Below, in pieces: positions 1-7,688 of a stretch of DNA of 21,149 nt. Source of the stretch: a virus; the IMG/VR virus record IMGVR_UViG_3300035698_016915, positions 1 to 21,149 of that record; one strand, 5' to 3'. Below the pieces are notes generated by a model. The model made no database searches. It was not told the DNA's origin and was given only the letters and a program-made list of their open reading frames with translations. Numbering within the stretch: position 1 is the stretch's first letter; every line of letters begins with the position of its first letter. A program made the translations under genes and the position numbers.

Positions 1-1
1 A

Positions 2-79
2 TATTGTCAGATCATCATTGACAGATGGCAGGATTACACTGGAAGAAATGCAGAGAAGATAGTGGTGACACAACCTTGA
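2..79 (+). CDS. C-terminal end of a probable DNA methyltransferase (5' partial)
   Basis: The frame opening at base 2 is open from the window edge to TGA at 77-79 and gives about 25 residues. These contain IIIDRWQDYTGRNAEKI, which resembles the C-terminal tail common in phage-type DNA methylases of the N4/N6 class (an 'RWxxxTG' segment after the last helix). The catalytic motifs lie outside the window, so the assignment rests on this tail alone. It would modify viral DNA, for example against host restriction. Its stop overlaps a candidate TTG start of the next gene. Confidence 0.45.
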   Translation, partial: YCQIIIDRWQDYTGRNAEKIVVTQP

Positions 80-486
80 GAATATACAAAAACAAGTTTT
101 TAGATATTGAAGCATTATCTAAAGAGCAGTATAAAGTTAATACTTTGGCTGAGGATTTTTGTATCTTGTATTATAAGAAAAGGAAATATCTGGTTGAAAG
201 AATTGGAGAATGTGATTATAAAAAGTGTGGGTGTGCATGCTGTAGATTCTTACATTTTTCTAACACAGACAACAAGTTCTTAGATGGATTCTTAAAAAGG
301 GATTTTAATGGCCATGTACTTAAAAAAAGATGTAAGAATTTATTAAGTTCAGGTAAATGTAAGCTTTGGGGAAAAAAGGGTTTTCCTGGTGCTTGTAAAG
401 ATTATCCAAATCTTTCAGATAATCATTATCTGCATATCCATAACAAATGTTTATTTAAATTCAAGGTGATTGGCGAGATAGTTTAA
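76..486 (+). CDS. Cysteine-rich, possibly metal-binding protein (CxxCxxCC/YkgJ-like)
   Basis: A small basic protein with a dense cysteine cluster, CDYKKCGCACC, followed by spaced cysteines ending in GACKDYP and a His-rich tail. This arrangement resembles the zinc- or iron-chelating CxxCxxCC (YkgJ/UPF0153) family, where a Cys-x-CC cluster is followed by C...C...(R)P..CR.(F/Y)P. The frame contains only one ATG, at position 25, which would make 153 residues but overlap the methylase end by 55 bases and has no visible ribosome site. TTG at 76 overlaps the methylase stop and has GGTG at 64-67 about 8 bases upstream, so it is preferred here (136 residues); ATG 25 remains possible. It stops 1 base before the terminase ATG, the position where a small terminase often lies, but it lacks a recognisable DNA-binding fold. 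Function is unproven. Confidence 0.6.
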   Translation: MRIYKNKFLDIEALSKEQYKVNTLAEDFCILYYKKRKYLVERIGECDYKKCGCACCRFLHFSNTDNKFLDGFLKRDFNGHVLKKRCKNLLSSGKCKLWGKKGFPGACKDYPNLSDNHYLHIHNKCLFKFKVIGEIV

Positions 487-487
487 A

Positions 488-1996
488 ATGGCTATCCCAC
501 CAGAGTTAAGAGAAGTAATTGCAAACGAGGATTTTATATTTATAGCTAAATGGTTATTTCCTAATCATAAGGCTGTTCAGAACATGACAATCTATCAGGC
601 TTATATTGGTAAACAGATTGCGTTCTCGAAATCAAGGCGTATTTCTATCTCTGCTTATACCAGGTATGGCAAGACTCAAGTGGTTGCAATTGCTGTATGT
701 GTTTATATCTTGATTAATAAGAATAAGAAGATTAAGTTCATTGGTCCAACAGATGACCAAGCAGGATTGATAAAGGATTACATGGCTGAGCTTATTCTTG
801 GCTCACGAAACGGGATTCTACTTAAACTTACAGACATCATGGCTCAAGGCCCAGCAAGGATAAAAGCCGAAGCATCACAAAAGAGAATGACGTTTAAGAA
901 TGGTTGTGAGTACCGAGTTGTTACAGCACATGGAAAAGGACTTACTGCAATGGGGCATGGTGGAGATCTTATTATTATGGATGAAGCAGCACTTATCAGC
1001 AGAGGAGCTTATGCAAAGATTGTAAGGATGCTTGGGGATGATCCAGAGAACTCTATGCTTGTTGAACTTTACAATCCATGGGACAGGGACACAAAAGCTT
1101 TTGACCATTCTATTTCGCCGAGATTCTTACGGATTCAGATCGACTGGAGTATAGGTCTAAAAGAGGATAGGATCACTAAAGACTTTGTTGATGAAATGCG
1201 CGAGGATATGTCACCGCTTGAGTTCACAGTCCTTTATAAAAGCCAATTCCCTGATGAGGCAGAAGATTCACTTCATTCATTAGCAAAGATTGAGGCAGCA
1301 GAGCATATATTATTCAACTTCGATGATGAGCTTAAATATATAGTAGATAAATTACAAAACCCTAAGTTATTAAGAAAGACAGAGAAAGACGCACTCATCC
1401 AAGACCTTAAGAGATATAAACTTATAATCTCCTGCGATCCAGCCGATAAAGGCTTAGATTTCACAGTAGTTTATTGGGGAATAGAACGCGACGGAGTTTT
1501 GTTTGAGATATATGGGGTCTGGGATGAGCCAAAGACTGATCCAATGGAATTAGTAGGCAGGCTTATTCAACGTGCTAAATCATATATTGATCCAATGGTG
1601 CAAAGCGAGATTAAGATTGATTGTATTGGAATAGGTGTCGGGCCATTAAGCAGACTAAAAGAAGTCAAGAAAGAACAAGGCATGAATAATCTTAAGATTG
1701 TTGGTTGTCATTATGGAGAAAACGCTATGAATAAGTTAGAGTTCAAGAACAAAAAGGCAGAGAATAATTTCAGGTTACGGGCTATATTTTCAGAAGGACA
1801 AATCGGGCTGGGTTATTTATCCAAGAGTCCGAAGTACCATAAAATCAAGAATGAGCTGCTTTCTATGAAATGGAAACTAACCTCAAGCATAAAAAAGATA
1901 ATCATAGATCCTGAAGATAAATCGCCAGATTATAATGATTCCATGGTATATTTTATCTGGAAAGACAAGAAAGCGCTTAACTATGATTTCGTTTAA
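488..1996 (+). CDS. terL: Terminase large subunit (packaging ATPase-nuclease)
   Basis: The motor that pumps genome DNA into the procapsid and cuts it. The 502-residue length is typical. The N-terminal ATPase half has a Walker A-like loop TRYGKTQ at about residues 58-64, a Walker B LIIMDEAA at 161-168 with catalytic Glu166, and a coupling motif ELYNP at 193-197. The C-terminal RNase H-like nuclease shows three spaced acidic sites: SCDPADKG (Asp317), IDCIGIGVG (Asp378) and YNDSMVYF (Asp484). It follows the Cys-rich gene by 1 base. Its TAA stop is also the first three bases of the 35-bp promoter repeat, so downstream structural genes can be expressed from their own start site. No small terminase subunit is recognisable in the window. 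Confidence 0.95.
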   Translation: MAIPPELREVIANEDFIFIAKWLFPNHKAVQNMTIYQAYIGKQIAFSKSRRISISAYTRYGKTQVVAIAVCVYILINKNKKIKFIGPTDDQAGLIKDYMAELILGSRNGILLKLTDIMAQGPARIKAEASQKRMTFKNGCEYRVVTAHGKGLTAMGHGGDLIIMDEAALISRGAYAKIVRMLGDDPENSMLVELYNPWDRDTKAFDHSISPRFLRIQIDWSIGLKEDRITKDFVDEMREDMSPLEFTVLYKSQFPDEAEDSLHSLAKIEAAEHILFNFDDELKYIVDKLQNPKLLRKTEKDALIQDLKRYKLIISCDPADKGLDFTVVYWGIERDGVLFEIYGVWDEPKTDPMELVGRLIQRAKSYIDPMVQSEIKIDCIGIGVGPLSRLKEVKKEQGMNNLKIVGCHYGENAMNKLEFKNKKAENNFRLRAIFSEGQIGLGYLSKSPKYHKIKNELLSMKWKLTSSIKKIIIDPEDKSPDYNDSMVYFIWKDKKALNYDFV

Positions 1997-2028
1997 TTAT
2001 GTCTTAACCTTAATAAAGTTTATAAACT
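1994..2028 (+). promoter_or_regulatory. Archaeal-type promoter, 35-bp repeat copy 1
   Basis: This 35-bp stretch is repeated exactly at 4515-4549. It holds TTTATAAA at 2019-2026, an archaeal TATA box, preceded by an A-rich segment that could act as the BRE. With a TATA centre about 26 bases from the start site, transcription would begin near 2049, leaving a leader of about 30 bases before the portal ATG at 2079. That gene has no Shine-Dalgarno sequence. The shared sequence reaches about 25 bases upstream of the TATA box, longer than basal elements need, so a regulator site may be included. Confidence 0.7.
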
Positions 2029-2078
2029 GAAACTATTCATAGGTAGATATGCTTAATTAAGATTCCACAATCACTTTT

Positions 2079-4511
2079 ATGATATCACTCAAATCGCTTA
2101 TTTTCGGAAAAAAGGCTGTGCCTTTTATAGATGTTATATCAGAGACTACTCGAGACGGAGTTAATAAAGCTTATATCCCTAAATTTCTTTATAAGCCACC
2201 TTTTGGTTATCCAAGATTTGCTAATATGAGTTATATCAGGTATCTTGCGCAGACTCCTTATGTTGAGATGTGTATCGATACGATTCTTAAAGAGCTTTGC
2301 TCAATACCTTGGGACATTATCCCAAACCCAGACATTCCTAAAGAAGAATTTCAAAATGAGAAAGGCGAGTTCACAGACCAAACCAAACTGGAGATAGCTC
2401 ATCAAAAGAATTTCCTTTTAAATCCAAATACTAACCCTAATGAATACTTTGAAGATGTGTTTATTAAAATGCCTATGCGTGACGTACTCGAGATAAACAC
2501 AGGTGTCATTAATAAAATCTTTAACATGAAAGGAGAAATGGTTGAGCTTGTTGCTCGAGATGGTGCTACTTTCACAAAGAACCCTGACATCCATGGTATG
2601 TTCACACATCGCGCAGATTTATTATTACAAAAAGTTATAACAGAAAATCCTCATGAAGTTATGAACCCATTCCAGCAGATATCTGCTCCAAGTGTAAGAG
2701 AACTCGGGGCTTATTTCCAGTATGGCTGGATAGCAGGGCCTGTACCTGTTCCGTTCGGTAAGCGTGAAATAGTCTGGCTACAGAACATGAAACGTTCTGA
2801 TGATATTTATGGCTATTCCGCAATCCAAGTTCTTGCTAAGAATTTACAAATGCTGTTGCACCAGATAGAAAGCGATCTGGAATATTACACTAATAATAAG
2901 GTGCCTAAAGGAATTATAGGTATTGATGCCTCTGATGCTGATGAGATTAAAGGATTTAAAGAACAATGGTACGAAAACAGCAGAACAAAGGATGAGTTTG
3001 GTAACTGGAAACAGATAAAAAACAAAGTTCCGATTCTTAATTATATCCCTAAGTTTGAACGTATTGAGTTTAGTTCTTCTGAGCTGGAGATAATCGAAAA
3101 GCAGAAATGGTACACTAAGATGGTTTGGGCTTGTTTTGGAGTAACCGCTACCGAGCTTGGATATACAGAAGATGCAAACGGGACGGCTAACCAGATAGTT
3201 CAGAGTAAAGTATTCAGAAAAAAGAGTATTAACCCTGCACTTCGTATGATGGAAAACGGGCTTAATAGAGAAGTCTTGCCTGAGTTTGAATATACTTATG
3301 ATTTAAAGCTTGGAAAAGAAACACTTATTATTCCTAAATATCTGTTCAAGTTCCAGGTATTTGATATTGATGAAGAAATGCAGAAAACAGAATATTACGA
3401 GAAACAGGTTGATAATGGTTTCATGACTGTAAACGATGTACGAAAAGAAGAAGGTAGAGAGCCTATTGAATGGGGGGATGAACGGCCTCAGAAGTTCAGA
3501 GAACAGGCGCAGCAGTTTAACATTGGCGGAAATGGTGAGCCAAGCATGGCTAATCGAGAAAAAGATGCAATGAATCAAGGCAAGAAGCCTACTGGCAAAG
3601 TTCCAAGAACCAAAGAGCCACAGAAGAATCAAGAGAAAGTCGAGAAACAGATGGCTAATAAGAAAGCTGCAATAATAACTTCTCCATTAATTCTTAAAGA
3701 AGGCGAAAAGCTAAACGAAAGGCATCTTGAGAAAGCAATAGATTATCTTTTGAAAGAAAATGAGAAGATGATTAAAGCTCTTGTTACAAAAGAGCATAAA
3801 AAAGGTGTACTTGACCAGATTAAATCAATGGATTCTCCTGATGGATATCCTAATAACGTAGAAGATAAAGACATCGAAATCAAATCAATACATGATATAA
3901 TCACAAAACTTAAATCTTTGTTAAACTTTGCTGGGCTTAAAAGTGTTGCGCATGCAGTTATCAAAAGCGAGTTCTTACGCGGCGCAGACAAATCAGAGGA
4001 TGATATCAATAAAGTAAAATCGTTTAATTATGTGCCTGATAAAGATGCAATCAATTATATTACAAACTATACTTTCGATAATATCAAAGGAATGACTGAT
4101 GATATCGCTGACAAGTTACGCGGAGAGTTACAGCGTGCTTTCATGAACGGAGAAGGTATCGACCAAATCAAGAGCAGGATTACTGCAATATTTGATGTAG
4201 GCGAAAACAGGGCTGAAATGATTGCAAGAACGGAATCATCAAGAGCGCATGCTTTCGGGAAGTTATCAGCTTACCAACAAAGTGAAGTAAAGGCAAAGAA
4301 ATGGCTGCTTTGGACTGATGATCATCGAACAAGCGAAATTACAAAATCATTACATAAGAAATATGGTTCTTCTGAACAAGCTATTCCTTTAGATGATAAT
4401 TTCAAAGCAAGGGTGCAAATCGGTAAAAAGACAGTTATTATTGATCAAGCAGCTCCCCCTTTTCATATTTCTGAACGCGACGAGTTGATGATTAAACCAG
4501 AAGGCCTTTAA
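2079..4511 (+). CDS. Portal protein fused to MuF-type head morphogenesis domain
   Basis: An 810-residue fusion. Residues 1 to about 480 are a phage portal, the dodecameric ring at one capsid vertex through which DNA passes; diagnostic segments are TPYVEMCIDTILKEL near residue 60, YGYSAIQVLAKNLQMLLHQI near 244-263 and the helical GVTATELGYTED region near 354. Residues 480-560 are a charged Lys/Glu/Gln linker. Residues about 640-810 match MuF (phage Mu gpF-like minor head protein): RTESSRAHAFG at 717-727, KKWLLWTDDHR at 740-750 and a PPFH segment at 793-796. The usual MuF C-terminal Cys-Arg-Cys is replaced by HISERDE. Portal and MuF are more often separate adjacent genes. The gene is flanked on both sides by copies of the 35-bp promoter repeat. 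Confidence 0.9.
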   Translation: MISLKSLIFGKKAVPFIDVISETTRDGVNKAYIPKFLYKPPFGYPRFANMSYIRYLAQTPYVEMCIDTILKELCSIPWDIIPNPDIPKEEFQNEKGEFTDQTKLEIAHQKNFLLNPNTNPNEYFEDVFIKMPMRDVLEINTGVINKIFNMKGEMVELVARDGATFTKNPDIHGMFTHRADLLLQKVITENPHEVMNPFQQISAPSVRELGAYFQYGWIAGPVPVPFGKREIVWLQNMKRSDDIYGYSAIQVLAKNLQMLLHQIESDLEYYTNNKVPKGIIGIDASDADEIKGFKEQWYENSRTKDEFGNWKQIKNKVPILNYIPKFERIEFSSSELEIIEKQKWYTKMVWACFGVTATELGYTEDANGTANQIVQSKVFRKKSINPALRMMENGLNREVLPEFEYTYDLKLGKETLIIPKYLFKFQVFDIDEEMQKTEYYEKQVDNGFMTVNDVRKEEGREPIEWGDERPQKFREQAQQFNIGGNGEPSMANREKDAMNQGKKPTGKVPRTKEPQKNQEKVEKQMANKKAAIITSPLILKEGEKLNERHLEKAIDYLLKENEKMIKALVTKEHKKGVLDQIKSMDSPDGYPNNVEDKDIEIKSIHDIITKLKSLLNFAGLKSVAHAVIKSEFLRGADKSEDDINKVKSFNYVPDKDAINYITNYTFDNIKGMTDDIADKLRGELQRAFMNGEGIDQIKSRITAIFDVGENRAEMIARTESSRAHAFGKLSAYQQSEVKAKKWLLWTDDHRTSEITKSLHKKYGSSEQAIPLDDNFKARVQIGKKTVIIDQAAPPFHISERDELMIKPEGL

Positions 4512-4514
4512 TTC

Positions 4515-4549
4515 TAATTATGTCTTAACCTTAATAAAGTTTATAAACT
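4515..4549 (+). promoter_or_regulatory. Archaeal-type promoter, 35-bp repeat copy 2 (predicted leaderless)
   Basis: Identical over 35 bases to 1994-2028, starting 3 bases after the portal stop. TTTATAAA lies at 4540-4547, so a start site about 26 bases from its centre falls at about 4570, exactly the ATG of the protease gene. No Shine-Dalgarno sequence precedes that ATG, which agrees with a leaderless mRNA. Sequences diverge right after the TATA box (2 bases downstream), as expected for a conserved protein-binding site. Confidence 0.72.
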
Positions 4550-4569
4550 AATTTCATTATTAATTATAT

Positions 4570-5742
4570 ATGATGAGTGGGGCAGACCAAAAGAGATTCG
4601 TATTCTATACTAAAGGAGTAGATTTTCATACTATAACTGATGTAAAATCTAAAAAACAGCGATACTTTGTTAAAGGTCATATCGATACTGAAGATGTTGA
4701 TCTTGTAAATGATATTGTAACCAAAGGCTGTATGACTGATGTTCAGAAACAGCTTAATGCTAGAACTATAAAGCTTGACCTTGACCATGAAACTTTGCGA
4801 AAAGGATCTGGTGAATCTGATTTTGACGTTAAACTTAACATGACTAAAATCCCACTTGGGAAAGCTATCAATGACACGCTTGATTCAAAGGGTAACCTTG
4901 TGGAGTTTGAATTAAATCCTAACTGGAAAAAGTTTGATTCTAAAGGTAATATTGTTATGACTTTTAAAGAGACTTGGGAAAATATCAAGAGCAAATTTTA
5001 TGATGCATTTTCTATTGCGTATATCCCTGTCAAGACAACATACAAATCTATGAAAGAAGGAAATATTAGGATGCTTGATAAAATCAATCTTATAAATGTT
5101 GCACTTACTGGTAATGCAATTAATCCTGCTGCAACTATTACAAATGTTATGGCTAAAAGCCTTGAATGGTTGAAAGAGAATGAGGTGTCTAATATGGAAC
5201 AAAAAGGATATGAAAAGGATGGAGCTCATGCTCACACTTCTGAATCTCCATTAGGAGAACACAACCATCCTGAGATTGAAAACAGAATTCAATCTGAGTA
5301 TAATTATCTTAGTGATCGAATTGAACGTTTATCTGATCGCTTATATAAATTTGAAAACGTTGATCCTGAAAGCAGTACGATGCTTAAGGGAAAAAATAAA
5401 ACTAAAGAGGGTGATAATATGACAGATGAAAAAAAACCTGCTGATGTTGTTAAACCAGCAGAACAAGGAACAGAAAAAAAACCTGATGCTTCTACTGATA
5501 CAACTTCAAAGGAAGCTCCAGCAGATGGTGAAAAACCTGCTGCAGAAGGAAAGTCTATTGATGCAAAAGCATTCGGCGAGCTAAAAAGCACAGTCGATAA
5601 ATTAACTGAAGGCATTGATAAAATAAACAAAGTTCTTGAGAAAGCATTACCTGCAGGGTATGGTACTGTTAATAAATCTGAACAGACAAATAATGTCTCA
5701 GATACAAAATCTCAAATAACTGGAACATTAGATTTAATCTAA
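4570..5742 (+). CDS. Prohead serine protease with C-terminal scaffold region
   Basis: A 390-residue HK97-type prohead protease (family U35/S78-like). The protease cleaves scaffold and itself inside the procapsid so the capsid can mature. Residues 1 to about 195 form the catalytic domain: LDLDHE with probable catalytic His73, YDAFSIAYIP with probable Ser148, and INLINVALTGNAINPAA near 172-188, equivalent to the family's 'EVSlV..PaNp' segment. Residues from about 200 to 390 are unlike the protease: a His-rich patch (HAHTSESPLGEHNHPE), a helical coiled-coil-like stretch (YNYLSDRIERLSDRLYKFEN), an acidic Pro/Ala/Lys linker, and a final amphipathic helix. This tail has scaffold character, and in-frame internal starts at 5194 and 5419 could produce it alone. 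ATG 4570 fits the predicted transcription start; the next codon is also ATG. Confidence 0.88.
   Translation: MMSGADQKRFVFYTKGVDFHTITDVKSKKQRYFVKGHIDTEDVDLVNDIVTKGCMTDVQKQLNARTIKLDLDHETLRKGSGESDFDVKLNMTKIPLGKAINDTLDSKGNLVEFELNPNWKKFDSKGNIVMTFKETWENIKSKFYDAFSIAYIPVKTTYKSMKEGNIRMLDKINLINVALTGNAINPAATITNVMAKSLEWLKENEVSNMEQKGYEKDGAHAHTSESPLGEHNHPEIENRIQSEYNYLSDRIERLSDRLYKFENVDPESSTMLKGKNKTKEGDNMTDEKKPADVVKPAEQGTEKKPDASTDTTSKEAPADGEKPAAEGKSIDAKAFGELKSTVDKLTEGIDKINKVLEKALPAGYGTVNKSEQTNNVSDTKSQITGTLDLI
5194..5742 (+). CDS. Nested scaffold protein, in-frame internal start 1
   Basis: Inside the protease gene, in the same frame, a perfect GAGGTG (5182-5187) lies 6 bases before ATG 5194. The product would be 182 residues: the His-rich patch, coiled coil, acidic linker and terminal helix, without the protease. 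A scaffold nested in frame within the protease gene is known from lambda C/Nu3. The parent gene itself appears leaderless, so a strong internal Shine-Dalgarno sequence at the domain boundary is unlikely to be chance, but expression is inferred. Confidence 0.5.
   Translation: MEQKGYEKDGAHAHTSESPLGEHNHPEIENRIQSEYNYLSDRIERLSDRLYKFENVDPESSTMLKGKNKTKEGDNMTDEKKPADVVKPAEQGTEKKPDASTDTTSKEAPADGEKPAAEGKSIDAKAFGELKSTVDKLTEGIDKINKVLEKALPAGYGTVNKSEQTNNVSDTKSQITGTLDLI
5419..5742 (+). CDS. Nested scaffold protein, in-frame internal start 2
   Basis: A second in-frame ATG at 5419 is preceded by GAGGGTGA (5407-5414), 4 bases away. It would give 107 residues beginning MTDEKKPADVV: an acidic Pro/Ala/Lys-rich segment followed by an amphipathic helix (KSTVDKLTEGIDKINKVLEKAL), a composition usual for capsid scaffolds. 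It may be made in addition to, or instead of, the product from 5194. Confidence 0.4.
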   Translation: MTDEKKPADVVKPAEQGTEKKPDASTDTTSKEAPADGEKPAAEGKSIDAKAFGELKSTVDKLTEGIDKINKVLEKALPAGYGTVNKSEQTNNVSDTKSQITGTLDLI

Positions 5743-5755
5743 GGGGGGAATGAAA

Positions 5756-6970
5756 ATGTTACAAACTTTAAACTTAAATGGTCAAACCCATCAAGTTGGG
5801 ACAAAAGATATGAAATCTGAGATGAACAGATGTGCAACTAAAGGTTATACACCAGCAACAAATTATGCACATAGCTTTGGATTATTAGCACATAAAACAA
5901 GGTATATGGATGGCTGGGCTATAGATGGTAAAGGCAAAGGCTATGACTTAAGAGGATTCTTAGGTGGAAAAGCTGTTGACGGATTTAATTCTATGGCACA
6001 AAAAGCTCTTGGTCCAGAATCAGGCGGAGCAGGAACAGCAGGTTTTGCACTTGTTCCAGTTTATGTTGATCCAAGGATTGTTGATCAGTCAAGGAAATAC
6101 ACTCCACTTGTTGAGATGATTCCAAGAGTTACCAATCAAGGAACAACTGCAGATTATAACATTGTTACAGCAAAAGGTGCTGCATATACTGCTAACCCAG
6201 ATGCACCATTACCAGAAGCAGATGATACAGAAAACAGAAAAAGCACATTAATCAAGTATCTTTATTCCATTGGAAGAGTTCTTGGTCCAATGCAGGCAGC
6301 AATGCCATCCTATATTCTTGAAGGTTTTCAACCAACAGGAGCAGGAAATGTTGCAGGTTCTGTATTTACTCCTCAGGGAATACCTAATGCAAAACAATAT
6401 CAAGTATTGATGAAAGCAAGGGCTATGAAAGAACTTGAAGAAAACTTGATTATCAATGGTGATGCAACAACTGATGCAACCCAGTTCAGTGGAATTGTTA
6501 AGTTACAAGATGTGACTAACCAGAACGATCTTGCTGGAGCTGCTTTAACTTGGGATGATGTTGAAGATACTGTAAGAATGGCTTTTGATGATGGCGGTCG
6601 ACCAAAGCTTGGTGTATGTGACTCAGCTACCATGACTGATTTAAGAAAAATCATGATTGATACTTTCAGATATACACCTGACCAGCTTGTAAGTGGTGCA
6701 ATTTTACCTTTCGGTGTTCCACCTCAACTTGTCTTACAAACTATGGTAGGTCCAATTCCTGTTCTTCCATCTATGTATTTATCAAACGCAGGCGGAGCAA
6801 AGCAACTTTATTTCCTTGATACTGACTTCATTGAAATGAGAGTTCTACAGGACATGACTTATGAAGATTTGGCAAAAACCAACGATTCACAAAAATTCAT
6901 GCTGAAAATCTATGAATGCTTAATTATGAGGTCAACACCTTTTAACAGCTTTATAGATAATATCGCATAA
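5756..6970 (+). CDS. Major capsid protein (HK97 fold)
   Basis: This builds the icosahedral shell. It lies directly after the protease/scaffold gene, and its roughly 405 residues suit HK97-type capsid proteins. Recognisable segments are the N-arm to E-loop transition ending in GFALVPVYVDPRIVDQSRKYTP, followed by LVEMIPRVTNQGTTADY, and later LEENLIINGDATTDATQFSGI, where the family commonly has 'e.liinG......f.Gi'. The C-terminal half alternates strands and helices as in the P and A domains. ATG 5756 is chosen because GGGGGG at 5743-5748 lies 7 bases upstream; ATG 5750 (406 residues) is only 1 base from that site. A 100-residue N-terminal region could include a segment cleaved by the protease, but no cleavage site can be assigned. 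Confidence 0.88.
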   Translation: MLQTLNLNGQTHQVGTKDMKSEMNRCATKGYTPATNYAHSFGLLAHKTRYMDGWAIDGKGKGYDLRGFLGGKAVDGFNSMAQKALGPESGGAGTAGFALVPVYVDPRIVDQSRKYTPLVEMIPRVTNQGTTADYNIVTAKGAAYTANPDAPLPEADDTENRKSTLIKYLYSIGRVLGPMQAAMPSYILEGFQPTGAGNVAGSVFTPQGIPNAKQYQVLMKARAMKELEENLIINGDATTDATQFSGIVKLQDVTNQNDLAGAALTWDDVEDTVRMAFDDGGRPKLGVCDSATMTDLRKIMIDTFRYTPDQLVSGAILPFGVPPQLVLQTMVGPIPVLPSMYLSNAGGAKQLYFLDTDFIEMRVLQDMTYEDLAKTNDSQKFMLKIYECLIMRSTPFNSFIDNIA

Positions 6971-6983
6971 GCGAGGTGAGAAA

Positions 6984-7316
6984 ATGGTATTATTAGTAGA
7001 AGGAACAGATTATTTAGTTGCTGGAAATCAGCGAGGGGATGTTACTAATGAGATAGTGATCAAAACAATTGACACAGTTGATAATGGTGACACAATTGTT
7101 CTTGATTTAACCAAATATGGAATCTCTGCAACAGGGTTCATGGGTGTTTTTGGATTTATCCATACAACTGCTAATTCAATAGTGACTCAAGAACAGCCTG
7201 CAACATCAGTATCTGGTGATAATATTACTTTGACAGTTGGGGGAGCTACTCCTAACAAGAACAGGTATTACACCATAAGTGGATTTAGCACACCAAATCC
7301 AGGAGCAGCATTATAA
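6984..7316 (+). CDS. Small decoration-like structural protein, tandem paralogue A
   Basis: 110 residues, beta-rich, no Cys. It starts LVEGTDYLVAGNQRGDV and carries a central LTKYGISATGFMGVFGF block. The next gene is a clear paralogue sharing the start, the central block and the NPGA(A/T)L ending. GAGGTG is 6 bases before the ATG. Placement directly after the capsid gene suggests a capsid decoration (cement) or minor head protein. No domain family is recognised, so the role is inferred from position. Confidence 0.75.
   Translation: MVLLVEGTDYLVAGNQRGDVTNEIVIKTIDTVDNGDTIVLDLTKYGISATGFMGVFGFIHTTANSIVTQEQPATSVSGDNITLTVGGATPNKNRYYTISGFSTPNPGAAL
7104..7158 (+). repeat. 55-bp near-identical block, copy 1
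   Basis: Matches 7435-7489 at 54 of 55 bases (only 7115 versus 7446 differs). It encodes the shared DLTKYGISATGFMGVFGF core of the two tandem paralogues. The flanking parts of the same genes differ at many positions. Confidence 0.9.
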
Positions 7317-7317
7317 A

Positions 7318-7647
7318 ATGACATTAGTAGAAGGAACCGATTATGAAGTAGTTGGAGTAAATCGTGGTGATGTCTATAATGAAGTTGTTATCAGAACAAT
7401 CAACACAGTTGATGCGGCAGATACAATCGATTTAGATTTAACCAAGTATGGAATCTCTGCAACAGGGTTCATGGGTGTTTTTGGATTTAAACACACTATA
7501 GATGATAGTGAGGCAGTCCAAGAAAATCCAACAACCTCTGTAACAACTGGGACTTTAACAATGACAGTTCCAGGCGGAACAGACGATGATGCAAGGTTTT
7601 ATACTGTAAAAGGATTCCACGATCCAAACCCAGGAGCTACATTATAA
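7318..7647 (+). CDS. Small decoration-like structural protein, tandem paralogue B
   Basis: 109 residues from ATG 7318, one base after the stop of paralogue A. An upstream ATG at 7279 is in frame but lies inside paralogue A and would add 13 residues with no counterpart in A, so it is rejected. The start LVEGTDYEVVGVNRGDV, central block and DPNPGATL end align with A, with many substitutions elsewhere. A T-rich terminator-like sequence follows at once, suggesting the capsid/decoration transcript may end here. Function inferred as for A. Confidence 0.75.
   Translation: MTLVEGTDYEVVGVNRGDVYNEVVIRTINTVDAADTIDLDLTKYGISATGFMGVFGFKHTIDDSEAVQENPTTSVTTGTLTMTVPGGTDDDARFYTVKGFHDPNPGATL
7435..7489 (+). 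repeat. 55-bp near-identical block, copy 2
   Basis: Second copy of the block at 7104-7158, offset 331 bases, one mismatch. Confidence 0.9.
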
Positions 7648-7672
7648 ATATTTTTTATTTTTTTATTTATTT
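7645..7672 (+). terminator. T-tract terminator-like sequence after the capsid/decoration genes
   Basis: Directly after (and including) the stop of paralogue B, runs of 6, 7, 3 and 4 T are separated by single A. Archaeal transcription commonly ends at such T-tracts without a hairpin. A closely similar sequence follows the next gene at 8900-8926. Confidence 0.55.
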
Positions 7673-7688
7673 CAATCCATAAGGATTC

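Noticed and set aside
4743-5630. Reverse-strand frames of 83-108 codons within the protease gene
   Set aside because: They mirror a well-supported + strand gene, lack ribosome sites and have shadow-like composition. No reverse-strand gene is supported anywhere in the window.
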